31,217 nucleotides of DNA from positions 1 to 31,217 of the forward strand of contig CAJVPJ010000274.1 in the NCBI GenBank assembly GCA_910592205.1, written 5' to 3'. This DNA is from Paraglomus occultum (taxonomy: Eukaryota; Glomeromycota; Glomeromycetes; Paraglomerales; Paraglomeraceae). Below the pieces are notes generated by a model, which was given only the letters and a program-made list of their open reading frames with translations, had not been told where the DNA came from and made no database searches. Positions 9,857-24,478 of this stretch are shown here, in pieces. Within the stretch, counting starts at the first letter, position 1; every line of letters starts with the position of its first letter. The position numbers and the translations under genes were made by a program.

Positions 9857-12800
9857 CATCAAACTTTCTTAGCTTTTTTCTTTCTACCTTTGATTCTAAT
9901 TCTTTATTTTGTACTCTATCTGTGAAGAACTTTAATTACGCACAAGCATATACTAAGATGAAAAAATTTGGACACAAAATTGATTTTTTTTTTGTAGATA
10001 ACATTAAATACTTGGTGCAGAATGTTTATCATTCAAATCCAATTTGTTACAAGTACAAACCATTTACGGAAATGAAAAAATTAATTAAATTGCCTATTAT
10101 AAAAGCATTTTAACCAGGCTAAAAATTAACTAAAAGTTAGCAGAAGCAGTGGCTGGGAAATCCCTGATTCAAAAATTATCTAAAAACTGCCAATATCCTT
10201 ATGTCCGATTTTTCACCATAAGTCAACAGGCGTTTCCACCTATTGTATGTCAATTAGATTAATTTGTCGATGAAATGGCACGAAAGTTTGCCAATAAAAC
10301 CTAGTCTTGATTGTTGTCACAATAATACAGCCTTGTATTCCTTACTCCCCTCGGAAGGAATATCTTCTAAATCTTTTTTATTAGGACGTAAATAGGAGGA
10401 ATAAAATTGGAAAAAGAGGAGGAATAAATTTTATAAGACAAAAAAGCAACGCACAATGTCGGCCATTAGTGTCGTACGCAATTGTTTTTTTTCTCTTCCC
10501 GTTTTACATTATCTGTAATCTTATTGATTCTTGATGAAATTTTCTATTAATCTTTTGATACGATGAATATGTACCATTGCCATATTACCTTCAGCATTTT
10601 TACCGCTAATTTCGAACCAAACAGTTCGAAATGCGTCTTCAGGCGCATCTGACTACGACTTTTATAATGTCTATCAAGTTACGTTTGAGCTAAAAGACAA
10701 ACAGCAACGTCTTTGAATTTTAAGTGTGTTTGAGGAAGAAACCAGGCTGAGCAATTGCTAGCCCAGAAAGATAAATCCGGAGTTAAAGCCTGTGTGTGTT
10801 TTTTTATTTTTGGCAAAGAATTGATTAAGTTATGGTTACATTTATTAATATTAATATATTCCAAATAATTGCTTAACTTTGCTGGTATAAGTAAACCGTT
10901 TTATATAATATAAAGGAAATTATAGTTATGTGTAACTTGCGCTGGATCCCATATGAACAGAGTTATTAACATTTAGCTGTATAAGGTAAAATTAATATGG
11001 CATTTTTGATGCAGCGAAATTGGGAACGGTGTAAGGCAACAAGGTCAGAATAGACAGAGTTAACTGTATATGAAGAATAACAGTAAGCTCTAACGAATAT
11101 AAAAAAGCCATATAAATTGCTCAAAATAATCCCAAAAGAAAGTTTGCTCTCTTTAGATCTGAACAAGATATATTGTTAATGGCCAAACTAAAAAGCAATG
11201 AATGGCGGAGGACCGGTCGACGCCTTAAAAAAAGACGCGTACTAGCAAACGTTTTACTGCTGGGATCGCAATACGCCTCTTTTTCAGAAAACATGACGCA
11301 CTTCGAATCTGGCAACCAATAGTATAATATTACGTGTTTATGACAACATAAAACGAATGCCACAATTGACATAACTGACTCGTCACGCAAATTTTATGCT
11401 AAATTCATGGACTCCAAGTCTCGGTAAAAATGTCAACAAAGTACTCAATCGCTACACTTCCGTCAGCCGAAACGAGTATAAATTGTCTTGAAAATGATAA
11501 CACGTTGAATTGTTAAGATATGATGCGTTCCGCATAGAACTAGCGCCTTACTTTCAAATTATGAGTCCAAGAACCAACTTACAGTATAACGTTCGTAAAA
11601 GAAAGAAGCCAACTTTTACAAAAAACTTCTCCCATTATATGAGTAAGGTTTTCCCGAAAAGGTGATTCTCTTTATGCATTAGCATTAAAAAAGCCATACC
11701 ATGTTGGGACAAGTATACATATGTTTTCTCCCTTATCTGTACTTAACGTGACTCAAAAGGACCAGGGAAGTCGAAGGAATACTGCAAACTTTCTTCTTTC
11801 ACTCTCGTGCTTTTGCTAGAAAGAACTTATTATAAAATTAGTAGATGACATTTTACAACAAATTCTATTTTAGCGTTAATGCTACTGTCATTACAGTTAC
11901 GATTGAGCGCAAAAACGTTCACGTTTCATATTCTGATCAACATGTAAGTAGTAGGTAGGACTAAGCCAGTAAAAATGTAGTTGAGAAATGTTTATACTAA
12001 TAAAAAGTGTTTAAATAAGCTTCTATTTTTATTGTAATCAGTTTAATAACCAAAATAAGTAACAAGCGTTCTGTAACAAACATTTAGTAACTTACGTCTC
12101 CTTAATCAGTAAATGTACATAAGCACTTAATCTCGGGAGAACTTGATTGATGAGTTATTTTCCGCTATTATTCAGGCTCTTAATCTGGCTAGTTGTTTGT
12201 AATTCTTCCTTTTCGGTCAAGAATCCGTTCTAACTGTTGCATTTGATTTTTAATTGAGAAACTATTCGTTTTAACCAGTATTTGTCACATTTTCATTTTA
12301 AATAGTAAGCTTCGGGTGCTATTAAATTGGGTCTTTGTGGTAAGTGTGCGTTTTTTGTAATTCAAACCTGGGACACAAAAGTGTTAAAATCAGACTCATA
12401 AATTTGATTATTAATGTAGGTTCACTACTTGTTCACTTTTTTTAACTGCTGATAGCAAAATCATGATGCTCAATTTCTTTTTCCATTTTTGCATAAGTTC
12501 TTCAATTAGTTCCTTGGTCAATAGCATTGATATCATTGGGCAAGTTATCCATAACTTACTTCATTGCATAATTTAGCAACCACTTTACTCGTTTTCAACA
12601 TTAATATTATCTTGGTTTGGTTACAGAGCTTGCTTATTTTCAGAAGTGACTTGATAAGTGTATGAAAGCCACATCCCATACCTTCTCTATATTAAAGTAA
12701 TCATCTGTCGCGGTAATTCCTCGCAAATTGTCAGTATGACGTTTGGTGATGATATCACACTGACCCTTAGAAGTAACCCGAATGTTAGCATAAAAAAGCA

Positions 12801-12900
12801 TTTTCCTATTAATCCGAAACCCAACTTTTAAGCATTCTCTTTTTCAAACTGCGTTGTCAAAAATTTTACATCGCCTGACCAGTTGCCAGTTATGGGACTA
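9857..12900. other. no confident gene; scattered short coding-like frames
   Basis: Several open stretches of 40-70 codons look protein-like but match nothing I know. Examples are minus 10652-10521 (contains GKNAEGNMAMVHIHRIKRL), plus 11117-11320 (contains NEWRRTGRRLKKRRVLANV) and plus 11500-11664 (contains LRYDAFRIELAPYFQIMS). Some could be decayed transposon or gene fragments. Frames of this size are expected by chance here, so they are not annotated individually. Confidence 0.4.
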
Positions 12901-15900
12901 TATTGCTATTAAAGAAAGCAATTCATTTTGATAATGTGTTTTGTGCAAAGAACGTTTATGTCCATTAACCGACAAATGAAATCATTACGCGAAAAGCTAG
13001 CCGAACAACAGAGGATCTTTTCAAAATTCCTCTCTTTGGGCATTTTTAATTACGGCGCAATTCGCTTGTTTCACAATACAATTAATCACGTGAAAATTAA
13101 AATCATGTGACCGACATGTCAAGATTCTGACAATCGTGTGAGAAAAAAAAGCATGGGCGTGGGTCAATTGTTAACAAGTTGGCCTCTCGACATTGACATT
13201 GCAGATTTTCTGCGGGAGCTGTATTGAACAATAGGGGTTGGATTGGGGGGGGCACACAAAATTTATGCAGCTGGCATGGCGTGCAGTAAAATTCTCATTG
13301 TTACAATCAATCCAGTTGTCTACATTCCCCCACAATATATTCCCCACAATCTATTCTCCATGAGTAACAATCGCTTACATAACCACAGTTACTCCTTCGA
13401 GAGAGATCCGCCTTTTTCGAGAAAGTCTGACTGTCAATATTTGCACGTAAGTTGTTCCCCGAAAATGATGCTTCGTGGATATAAGCAAAGCAACGAGTTA
13501 CAATTCGATTCGATATTGTCAAATAATAGCCTGTTCTTTATTTCTCGTTCTGCCCTAATGGAAAAGGGATTCCCATTTTGCAGTGAGATTCGGTTAAATA
13601 CTTTTGTCATTGTGAAGTAAAGTGACACCTGCTTTCTCTGAATAGACGAGGCGCAAAAAAAGGGGCGGACAAGATAAACAGTAACAAACAGATAAGCAAT
13701 AAACAAAAAAAGATGATCAGCATTCAAAGGAGAGAGTGACACCTCATTTGCCCCCTTCATTTTATCACATCCTATTATCACTTGTCAAAGAAATAGAAAG
13801 CATGTAGCAGCATTGATTGGGTAGAGCGAGAATTGAAATAAATCAGATGTCAAATAACACATGCATGTGAATTAGATCAAGCAGACGGGAATAAAGTAAC
13901 GAAAGCCGACGAGATCAAATGCAAAGTTACCGGTTATGTTTCATAAGCATAGAAATTATCATAACAAGGCTTCATATTTGGTGTTGAATGCAAACACATC
14001 AAACATATGGTTTCTTGGAATTGCGTTCAGGGGTGATGTACAGCATTCCCCTGATATCAATTACGTCATAACATGCACAGTATGATAAATCGTTACTACC
14101 GAATACTTTTACTTGCTAATAACTTTATTTAATCATCAAGGCGCAATGTGTGTTCGGTACAATATACTAACTATATTGAAGCAAAAAGAGAAGAGAGAAC
14201 TGACAAAATTCTGACAGCTATTCTCTTATAAATCGGGAGAATAAACCCAAGCAAAATAAATTACACAGTGACAATTTTCCAGAAAAAATGATATTCCGAC
14301 GTATTGTAACAAACTAAACGGTAATCCAATGCACTATGAGCATTCGTAGTAGAAAAAGTTTAATTGTCGTTCCTCCTCCCTCCTCCCTCCTCCTCCTCCT
14401 CCTCCTCCTCTTCACTTGCCCTATAGACGTCAAAATACATCATATCTCAAACCCAAGGGTTGCTGTTTGCTTCTGTTTATGTGGGTCTATTGTTTTACAA
14501 ATGCATGTAGAAGAATATAGGATGCAATGCTTGCGGCCACTTGTTAAAGTTTACACCAATGTGATAGAGGATAAAAGTTAAAAATGGGGATAAAGCGGAA
14601 TGTTGGGGATGAACAAAGGATACGCCTTCGACGAGAGAGGGTGATATTTGTAGCGAAGAGAGTTTAACTGTAATTATTGATAGGGCAAGTATGTGTGGCT
14701 GATAATCGGGTGATTGTTAATTTGTATTGTTTATCTTAATGAGTGTGTAAGTGTGATTGTTCTCAGATCTAATGAAAATACGCCACGTATGGGAATTTTA
14801 GGGCTGAAACTTCATTGTGACAACCTGTCTTTTTTTTTGACACATCATTCGTTATCACATTGACGAGGAAAGGTTGTCGTATAAACCATCATCGCACACA
14901 CACATGTAATCAAAACAAACAAACAAAATAAATAAATCATATTATTAAATACCAATGGTCTATCTTAATCTAAATTGCGAGCTTATCAGTATTGATTGAA
15001 TTGTCGTAATGTTTATCACAGCATTCCCTCTTTAAGCACTTACCATCTCTTCCTGTCTGTTTCAACAAGGGGTGGGGCGTACATCGATCTAAGATTGACC
15101 TCTCTTTGCAGCAACTTACGCAGGATAGATATTCAGTAACACAAATGTTGTACTAGTGCGGATGGTGGAGATTCGCATTCCTTTATTAGTGGCAGCTACA
15201 TTGAAACGCTAAAAAAACGCTTTTCCTTTCAATATGGGGTAGAGCAAAAGATTTGTATGCCGTTATTGTTACATGCGCCTTATTTAGGCATCTTGTGACT
15301 TCTGTTTTTGCATTCTTTTTGTAACGCCCATCTTATTAAAGAAACTTTCTGACCATGACATTAATCAATAATAATTAATGGTATGCACGATTTAATGAGG
15401 GCGAAACACACAATAATCTATTGGTTTGTATATTGAATATCATGAATTTCAAACGCTATCCTGTACTTATTATATTACTTGCTACACATCACGCGCCTCA
15501 ACTCCAAGTTTAGGCTCTACTTTTACTTTTTCTACTGTTTTTTTTCTCTTCTCGTACAATATTTACTATACATAGCATATATACTGATTACAAATAGACA
15601 GACTAGTCTTCCTGTAAATATATCAATCCAGAAATACATCCAAATATACTCTCGTTTCTTCCCCATTATGGCCAACCAACCGCTACTCGAAATTTTGTCC
15701 AGTCTGTGCGTATTATCTTCTTCGTGTGCATTGTCCCCACCGCATTTCGTATTGCGTATTTGCGGCCCGAAGGTTTGTTAACTTTTGGAAATATTCTCTC
15801 GTACGCCATGAGTTTTTTTCCCCTAGCGCATAAAAACGAACTCATCCCCCCACCTGCCTGGGCATTTCATACTAGCGAGTTTCTTAAACAACCCTTCGAT

Positions 15901-18450
15901 CAAACGAAACCTTATTTCGTTGTTCCTAATGTCTCGTTCGAGAGACGATTGATTCCATTCTCTTGTTTATCTGATGACGGTATGCGCATTTTCATACACA
16001 CATACATATGTGTATATCGTAACTATTAGATTAGATAATACTCGGCAACAAATCTCATCTTCCTAAAATATGTTGATTAACAATCTGTTGGTTCAGATGT
16101 TCCCTTTACTTACTCGTAAATTTACATACATAATAGATCTACACTCCGCACACAAATCCCTGCCTTTTCGAAATTTCGCATCCGAACTATCTACGCCCAC
16201 TCCGATTCTTCGAAAACTAAAAAAAATTTTTATATAGAAATCTCGCGGGCCACATCCATTCTTATGCTGACTTCCGAATTGAATTCGCATTTATCGATAG
16301 CACTATTTTAAAACCTGTTCAGTATCAAGATCGTGGTCTGTAAGAAGTAGAATGTACGTTAAATTGGCTTCGATTTTGATTACATGTTGTACTGATTCAT
16401 ACGAATTGTTTATTATTAGCGGCATCAATCGTTATGAGTGCACTGGGATTATGTGTGGAGTGTTCGTTTCGATGTCTCTATGTAGCCTATATATGATTCA
16501 TGTAAGGTCTGTTCCTTTATCTGTTTCGATTAATTCGACTAGCAATGGGATGAAAAGACATAGCATAACAAACAGGTAAGCAAATGCTGGTTGAATTGCA
16601 TTGACAGTTATAGTTGGGAAATAGCAACATGACTAATATTATGACTGAATTTGAATTACTAGAACCATGCTGCTATTATTGGGTGCTTGTAAATTAGAAT
16701 TTTTCTCAGTTGTCGTATATTTGTTCTCTTCAAATATTCTAATCCAATTCTTTCTTTTCTCTATTTACTCTATAAATATAAACTGATTGATAGATCTGAT
16801 CTGGGGGTTCGTTACTGTGCAACCTCGACGGTTACGCAGTACTCACATGATAATGAGAATGGTAAGTCTTAGATAATCTACATCGCGGTTTCATGGATAC
16901 ACAAAATGAGGTCATTAACCATTTATAATTCTGCGCATTAAACGAATATGGTAATCCTCACTTGGCGTAACAACACAATTCTCCAGGAAACAAGAACTTC
17001 GATGCCTTCTAGAAAAATCCGTTCCCCCCAGGCATATTATACATTTGTTAACTACATTTACGATATGACATTTTGAGTATTATCTCCATACAACAGACGC
17101 GGTGCTCCCTGTCTATGGATATAATACTATTAATAACGAAAAGGTCGGGGTAACATTTCCCACATATAAGATTACAACTTTACATTCTAAGAGACAATTT
17201 TATGACTTTCGCATTGTGCTCCATAGTGAATTTTTATGCCCTTACCAAATAGTTCTTTCTATACATTTATTATGACGCCTGCCTATTTCGGACCTCCTGT
17301 AACATTATGTTTAGTATAAACAATAAAACAAAAACTTTTAAAATACGACTTGTATAAAATTAGATTTTTGCAAAGAAAATAGAACAAACAGAACATCTTT
17401 AGCATTCAATTGTAAGTGCAGCTAAATAAAATAAAAATATGCTATAATATTAACAAGCACATTATCAGTCAGCACTAACTTTTAAGGTAACATTAGTTGT
17501 TATTATTGTATTATTTATTTATTCTTTGCCGGTATTATTTATTGTTTGATTTGTTTATTTACACGAAAATTTTAGTATACTGGTCGTCAGATTGTCGGCC
17601 GAATACGAATCTGTCAGATGTACTGAAGCGCTAATTTGGTCGATTTAACTACATTATTTGGTTAAGATTGACGGTATGAACAGCATAGACGAATCAACGT
17701 ACTGCTTTGTTTTTATTGGTTTTACCGTAAGGCTATGCATTGTTGAGCTCAGTGGTAACAATGAAGACCATAATCCAAGTAACATTTCTTCAAATTTCAT
17801 AGAAGAAAGCTAACCTCCTAATAATAATTTATATGATAACGTTTTGATGTTCAGCACTTTTTTACCAACACCTTTTTTGTAGTCCACTTGGAATTCATGT
17901 TTTTATTAAGTTGGATTATCTTTAAAAAATCTTCAACAGTAATAAATAAAGCATTAGGTACAAAACCGGCAAAAGTAATAGCGGTCGGTTTTTAACACGT
18001 ATTGAAATAAATTAGAAATCCTCAAATATGACGCAATATTACGCGCTCTAGTTAGACAATTTCCTGGGTTAAAATAAGCACTTTACGTGGTAACTGAAGC
18101 AAAATCATGTAGTACGCTCATTAACATCTAACTTGGGATATATGCCTTCTATACAGTCTTGATTCTTTGACATTGTGAATAATCATATTGATAATCTTTC
18201 CAGTTTGGTAATGTTATTCAAGTAATAACTTTTGCGAGCGATTAGCTCAATGAATGTTGCCCGTTTTATCGAAGAAGGTTAAAAGAAAGCAGAAAACTTC
18301 TGTTTATTAATTGTCTTTGCATTAATGAATGATTTGCCTTAAGAGACTTAACCGGTTTAACATTTCTTTATAGTGGGTGTAGATGCCATTTGAAATTTAA
18401 AAACGAGTATAAATAGTCTGTATACTTGTGTTTTATTGTTTATATTTTAA
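12900..18450. other. gene-poor stretch, no gene recognised
   Basis: Overlapping ORFs of 100-125 codons at 13243-13781 and 15479-16029 on one or both strands have no motif. A 75-codon frame at 16352-16579 ends just before a possible GTAAGC donor at 16576, but no convincing partner exon was found. A CCT-rich tract lies at 14371-14412. Confidence 0.4.
14371..14412. repeat. CCT-rich polypyrimidine microsatellite
   Basis: Uninterrupted pyrimidine run of CCT and CCCT units on the plus strand. A leucine run in the frame over it (14336-14581) is a by-product of the repeat, not evidence for a signal peptide. Confidence 0.95.
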
Positions 18451-18459
18451 ACACCCGTA

Positions 18460-19102
18460 CTCGTGAGCTGAAAAGTTTTGCGCGTAGACCTTTATTTCCA
18501 GAAATTTTATAATAATTATCGATTCGACTATTTAATTCCTCAAACTACTCTCATCAATATCCAACATTGCAGACGATTTTGCCGACTTTGGGAAGACTTC
18601 TCATAGTCGGGCTTTTGCCAATTTTCGACCTTATTAAAAATTTTCCCTTCAGTTGTTTATTTATACAAGGAAAACGATCTAGACTGTATGGAAAGTTTTA
18701 CTCATTCGTTATGAAGACACTCCGTCATAATCGTTATTTTATGTAACGCTGCGTTGTCGTAAATGAAGCCTACGTAAGAAACAGTTCGTTGTGCAAAATA
18801 AAGAAAATTTTTTTAGGAGAAATACTGGTTGCGTTGGCTAAATTTTTAATAGAAATACGCGGGTTATTGCTAACAAGACCTCGACCTTGGCACTGTCACT
18901 GCTTCCATAACGAACCTTTGTCTTTAATTTTTTCTTATTCTTCTTTGAATATAACAATCCAACGTTTAATTGTGCTGGTAGACAATAAGATGGTGAACTT
19001 TTTTTACATGAAAGTATGCACATTTTGTGATTATTTCAATTTTTAGTTAAACTACCGCAATCTTGAGTTAGAGAGCTACACGTAAAACTTTTAGCCCCCA
19101 TG
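18460..19102 (-). pseudogene. Tc1/mariner-type transposon relic
   Basis: Bounded by imperfect inverted ends: CTCGTGAGCTGAAAAGTTTT at 18460-18479, continuing GCGCGTAG, against the reverse complement of 19076-19102, which reads CATGGGGGCTAAAAGTTTTA and then CGTGTAG. TA precedes the left end. On the minus strand 18892-18770 reads NNPRISIKNLANATSISP followed by ILHNELFLT, matching the second helix-turn-helix of Tc1/mariner transposases. In another frame, 18770-18702 reads FIYDNAALHKITIMTECL, matching the 'F.QDNAP.HKA.IV.EWL' stretch that carries the second Asp of the DDE/D triad. The two motifs are directly adjacent, so the central catalytic region is deleted. Frameshifts and stops make it inactive. 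Confidence 0.72.
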
Positions 19103-19109
19103 TGTTCAA

Positions 19110-22100
19110 AACAAAGTCACATACCTGCGCCATTACTTTTGTCTGGCACTGTTCGGTAAGCACTTTATCCATTTGGATCCGAAAATTAAAATATTAATAT
19201 GGACAATACTTTATTTTACAAACACATTTTTCGTCGAAATTTATTGACTTGATATCAGTTTAACTTGTGCGCAAGACAAGCATATGCAAAATTAAATCTT
19301 AAAATAACTAACATACTTGTAAGTTAAATTGTTACGAAAGAATTAATTCCCGACACGTACTTGTTAAATCATGAATGAATGCTGTTGTAATACACAAAAT
19401 AAGATATTGGACGTTAAATGACAATGAAAGAATTAGCCTCACAACAGTTATTGGAAGGTTCAAAATATATAAAAACTAAGATAGAGAAGTCAGCATAAAT
19501 CTGATTATTAATAGAATAATAGAGAAATTATCACAAAAAAAAAGTATTATTATTATTATTACTAATATTAAATTAGATTGAAGCAGCTTTGTGTATGTAA
19601 TTTGTTAGAGACCCAACTTATGTCTGACTATGAGGAATAACTATGTTTTATGAGAATAATACTTTATTTATACAGTAGACAAACACCAATTACGAATTTC
19701 ACAGTAAAGAATTCGGGCTTGAATTACTCAAACGTTGTAAATGTCCGGCCTAAAACAAAACTGGGAGATGCTTTAAAAGACTGATTACTAATCATCGATG
19801 CCTACATCATTTAGCACACGGGTAATTTTTAAAAAAGCAAATTGAGCCAAAGGAGCTATTAAATATACGAGCTTGAAATTAGGAAAAGCTATAGTAATAA
19901 GGGCTAAGCTGGAGTTATTGCCAAATTAACTCAACTACGTGTGGCGCTAGATTTTAACAATCAGCTGACTTACGCAAAAACAATCGTTTCGAGGAATGAA
20001 TAAAACAAAAGAAATCACGGAATCCATTTCGCTCATTTTCGAGATGCCACAAACGGTAATAATAATTTTCATTTCATGGTGGGTGCCAAATCAGGTCAAC
20101 GAGTTGGTCAATGCCAGTGGGAAACAAGTATTGTCTTTGCAATTATTTAAAGCTGATCAAGGAATAGGAATTAGAGTATTCTTGACAAGGCTCATTCTGA
20201 GCGCGTCCTCGCGAAAGCAATGACTTCAAAAAAATATTGCCGCTTTATAACACTAACCCTCACTTATTGCCGAATAAATGGCTAGTCAGGTCGGTATGTC
20301 CCATACACTTGTACACTATCGCAAGAAATTAAGATGTTATGCTTCACTATGACAATGCTGCTCAATCGTCTTCAAAAATAACAGGTAACACTCCCAATTT
20401 TCCATACATTCCAGACCGTTCTTCTTGTGATTTTTTCTAATTATGAGAACGAAAGAGAAAATGTTTTGGTGTTGAAAATTTGATTGCTCAGCCAGTTGTT
20501 AACACCATCCCAAAAGCTGACAATGAAAAGTTCTGAAGTTAGCAAAACGTTTGAAACTTTGCACAGATGTTAATAGGACTGCTTTGAGAGAATAAAATAG
20601 TTTTTGAAATATTGTATTTAGAATCATCAAATAAAGAATCGACAACATAACTTTTTCAGCCTCTCCCCACATGTAGTGTTCTATTGACCCAACTCGAAAT
20701 GGGTACATTAACTAAATATCATACCAATAAGCGACATCGAATCAACATTGTTTACCGAAATAAAAAGTGCTTATCTCGAATTGGATCGATCTGAGTAGGT
20801 CAGCCAAGCCGTTAATAACAAACAATTGTTGGAAAACACTATTCCGAATCAATGTCCAATGTCTTGCAGTAAAACTAGAATGATGCATTATCGATAGAGA
20901 AGTAATTATAGATAGAATTAGAATCTCTTCCAATTTCCGATGTTTCAACGTTCTTGATGTTCTAACGATAAACATAGTGATTAATTAACTGTTGATCTGA
21001 TAGAAGATGACGGACGGAGACTTTGCTAATTATTAATAAGAATCGTTAGGGCAATTACCACGTACCTTAAGTTACGGTTGCAATAGAATCCGAATGCGCA
21101 TGTTAACGAATTGCCGATCACCCCATCCTATAGGAGAACGATGTGATTGTAACCTTGAATTACAATGGGAGCCGGAATTCTAATAGCAGACGAGTTTGAA
21201 CACATCAAAGACACGAACTATTGACAATTTGTACCCAATAAAAACTCAGTCTCCTTATTTTGTTACTGCCGTTTGATGATTGACAAACCATCAATTAGTA
21301 AAACCGTTTTAGCAAGCATTTTTTGGTATTGCATATCTTGACCGCTACATAAAGTCACATGATTACCGATAAGAAGCTTTGTCCATTATGAGATTTCCAA
21401 ATATTCACGTTTGATATCTGGGATTCCCGTACATTGGTAAAACTCTAGCGTCAAATAAATGAAGCTGTAACGAAACATGATCATTAACCTGTGCCAGACA
21501 AGTCATTGAGGATTAGATATGACAAAAAAAAACAAACAAACAAACGTGGTAACAGACATTTAGTTACTGGGGTAGAAATTTAGTATTAAAAAGAAAATAT
21601 TACAATTATCCGCTGATTATTGATCAACATTTCTTTACTGTAATTATAATATAGTACTCTTGTTCTGACAATATAAGTATGGCCACAATCCATAACGAAC
21701 GCACCGAATCTGAAAATCCTATTACTATGATCTCAATTTTATCAAACACTACATTAATTAGGTCTAAACATTCAAATCTGTAAGTTATAACGTGAACTAA
21801 CCTCAAAAAAGCATACAGGACACAAGCGAGGGATATAATCCAGCGTCGACACTTTAAAGCCAGACGCCCTTCCCATTCAAACATAAATTTGGGTAAAACA
21901 GACTCAACTCCCGAGCATTGAAAATTTGCAATATTTTCAAACTTCAAGTGTCATATTGACGACAAGTATTCTGTTTGTTTCAGTGAGTTTGTTGAATACA
22001 GCGTTAGATTTCAGAGAAAACACAAATAACAGTTCTTGAGCATCGTATACCCACTTTTAATATTTCCCCTGAAGTTAGCGGTAAGGCAAATAGATACGCT

Positions 22101-24478
22101 TACGAGCCATCAATGGATAACATTAACTGCAACGTCTAATATTCATGAGACCCTCGAATCTTTTCGTTATTCAACTACAATAATAACCTGCTGGAATGAT
22201 ATGTTAACCAACTGTGTTATGTGTTGTAATTTCGATTAAAACTTTACAACAAACACTTATTAGAAGCCATGAACGTACCATTCTAGTTCTCCAAATTACC
22301 TTTACATCCATTTCCGTATCAGAAGCCAATATTTATATTTACTATCATCTACACAGTATTGGAATAATGAACTCGGTTAGATTATCAATCAGTTTGACAG
22401 TTATTGACAGCATTTTGAAGAAATTTTGATCAGGTTTCGCCTTCAATGATGCATTCATTGTTAACAATCGAACAATACTTACGTATGAATATTTCCAAGC
22501 CAAGTGTTTAAGATTAAATCATTGCGCTTGTCAATTTTATATACGTATTAGATATAGTTTATTTCTTCATTATAAACCAGTCACGTTGATTCACTTCTTC
22601 CGAGAGTACTTAGTTCTGCGACGGTTGTAAGATCTTTGTTACAGTTTTTGACAAGCGTAGCAGATTATTATGGAGGTTCGCATCGACGCAGCAGCACATC
22701 CGTATGTCGTGACTGATATCCTCGGAACGACATCTGGAAGATAATTATAAATTGTCAATGTTATTACTACTATAGTGCTCTTCCTTTCTACAGGTCCCTT
22801 TAGATTTCATCATCAGTAGGCTGATTACATAAACGTCGGACCTTACCTCCGAAAAGTAGTTTGCTCATGCCGTTAATGCCTCTACCTAGAAAATACAGCC
22901 GCAAGAACGTGCTATGTCATCGTAAAGTTTAAGTCAATCTTTCCGACTAATATCCTTTGCAAAGTTCGGATTTCTGTGGTCAGACGTTTAATGAACAAAA
23001 TACTTGATTAGAAACAATGGTTTGAACAATGAATATATTAAAGTTAACAATTGAATTGATCGATCGATCGATCGCTACATATGTATTCCAGCCCACAAAT
23101 TTGTTCGAACGCCAAGCGATGGCGTAAATCAATTTGAATGGCAAAGATTCTGGCTTTGCGTCAACAGAAGTCTTCGTCACTAATAAAGAAGGACGTTAAT
23201 TGAAAACCCAAGTACATTATACTCGATAATACATGAAAACATAACTATTACCTCGCACGTTTGAATCTGCACATCAAATTGCAATTTTGACCAGCCGCCA
23301 TCCAAGCACAACTTTACCCTATAGAAGACTGTCGTTATCATTATGTCAACGTATTAGCAATAGTTATCAATGGCACATTGCAAATATCGGGGCCTTCTAC
23401 GAAAATTGCAACATATTCGCCCAGAAAACTTCATTACAAGGAATTAACTGATAACTATCATGTTTGAGCGTTGTAAACTTTTAGTAAAAGTCCAGGTTCG
23501 AGACTGCTAGTCATTTAACCTTGGAGTCATGAATGCCTTATTTATCGAACGACGTCAAGTGTTTAGGTATATGATAAACCATAAATCTAAGCGACCGTCA
23601 ATTATAATACCAAACTGTTATCAGATTAAGCTGCGGGAATTTACTCTACCTTTGCTTATATAATATGTATGCTTCAATTGCTGTATATTAGGCTTTAGAA
23701 TGCCCAAAAGATCGTGACTTTGTCAACGACATAATTGAAATAGCTATATTTTACTGCCACGTGAAAAATAGACTAATCAGATGCCTTGAACTTTAATTCA
23801 TACATCATTATTAACATAACTTATTTATGCATTATCATGTTTAGTGAATCATAGAAGCATAAGGCACGTGTGGCTGCGGATGTGATAAACAGGCCTATTC
23901 AGATATCTTTTACGTATATAATAATATTCATAGTTTATGATAACCGCAATATCACTAAGAAACGGACCAGTTCATAACACGGAGAACCGAGTCTTCGTAA
24001 ACCAAATGGACTAGATTTTTTTTAGTTCGCCCAATACCATGCAAAAACTTTCATGCACAATAATGCATATGCCGACAAAGGGCACATTGTTTCTTATTTG
24101 TACAACAAACAAGACATTATATATAGATTGCGAATAATCATGTGTCCGTGAGAGTGCTAAACAAGTAAACTGAGGGATTAGAGGAAAGGGTGTAACGGTA
24201 ATGCGAAAGACTCGTCAGAGTTTTTGCTTAATTTGGAATCGAGAAGGAGTACAGCCATAGTCATGAATACAAATTTATTGAAATGGTCCTAATTACAGAC
24301 GTGCACGAGGTACGGCACGATAACAAGTTTACATTGCGAGTTGTTTACCTATAGTGGTTTTTTTTTTGTTTCTTTTTGATATAGTTATGTTTACATGCCC
24401 TTAACTCATGCCATTTGTACATTAAATTCACAAAGATTGTATAATAAGTGTCAATAGTGTCACTTAAGTTGAAATACA
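19110..24478. other. long gene-poor stretch, no gene recognised
   Basis: About 5.4 kb of AT-rich DNA with only short unrelated frames; the longest, 107 codons at 21947-21624 minus, has no motif. It holds simple repeats: a TAT run near 19545-19560, an AAAC run near 21530-21545 and a GATC run at 23058-23074. No transposon ends or exon arrangement was recognised. Confidence 0.5.
23058..23074. repeat. GATC tetranucleotide microsatellite
   Basis: Four uninterrupted GATC units plus one base; self-complementary. No coding context. Confidence 0.95.

Noticed and set aside
10140-10652. Minus-strand open stretches that read like protein (for example LEDIPSEGSKEYKAVLL) with several in-frame stops
   Set aside because: No family recognised, and frames of this size are common by chance here. 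It could be a relic, but the evidence is too thin.
12430-12860. Minus-strand fragments resembling a BED-type zinc finger (RHTDNLRGI) and an acidic region of a hAT-like transposase
   Set aside because: Only one Cys and no second His of the finger are present, the pieces lie in several frames, and no terminal repeats were found.
14336-14581. 81-codon ORF with a leucine run that looks like a signal peptide
   Set aside because: The leucines come from the CCT microsatellite; the rest of the frame is unremarkable.
16352-16579. 75-codon ORF ending just before a possible GTAAGC donor
   Set aside because: No partner exon with a recognisable product was found, and the frame itself is within chance length.
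23058-23074. GATC run considered as a regulatory or replication-associated site
   Set aside because: A simple tetranucleotide repeat with no surrounding signals.
23480-23520. GGTTCGAGACTGC, resembling a tRNA B-box
   Set aside because: No flanking acceptor stem, A-box or cloverleaf could be formed.
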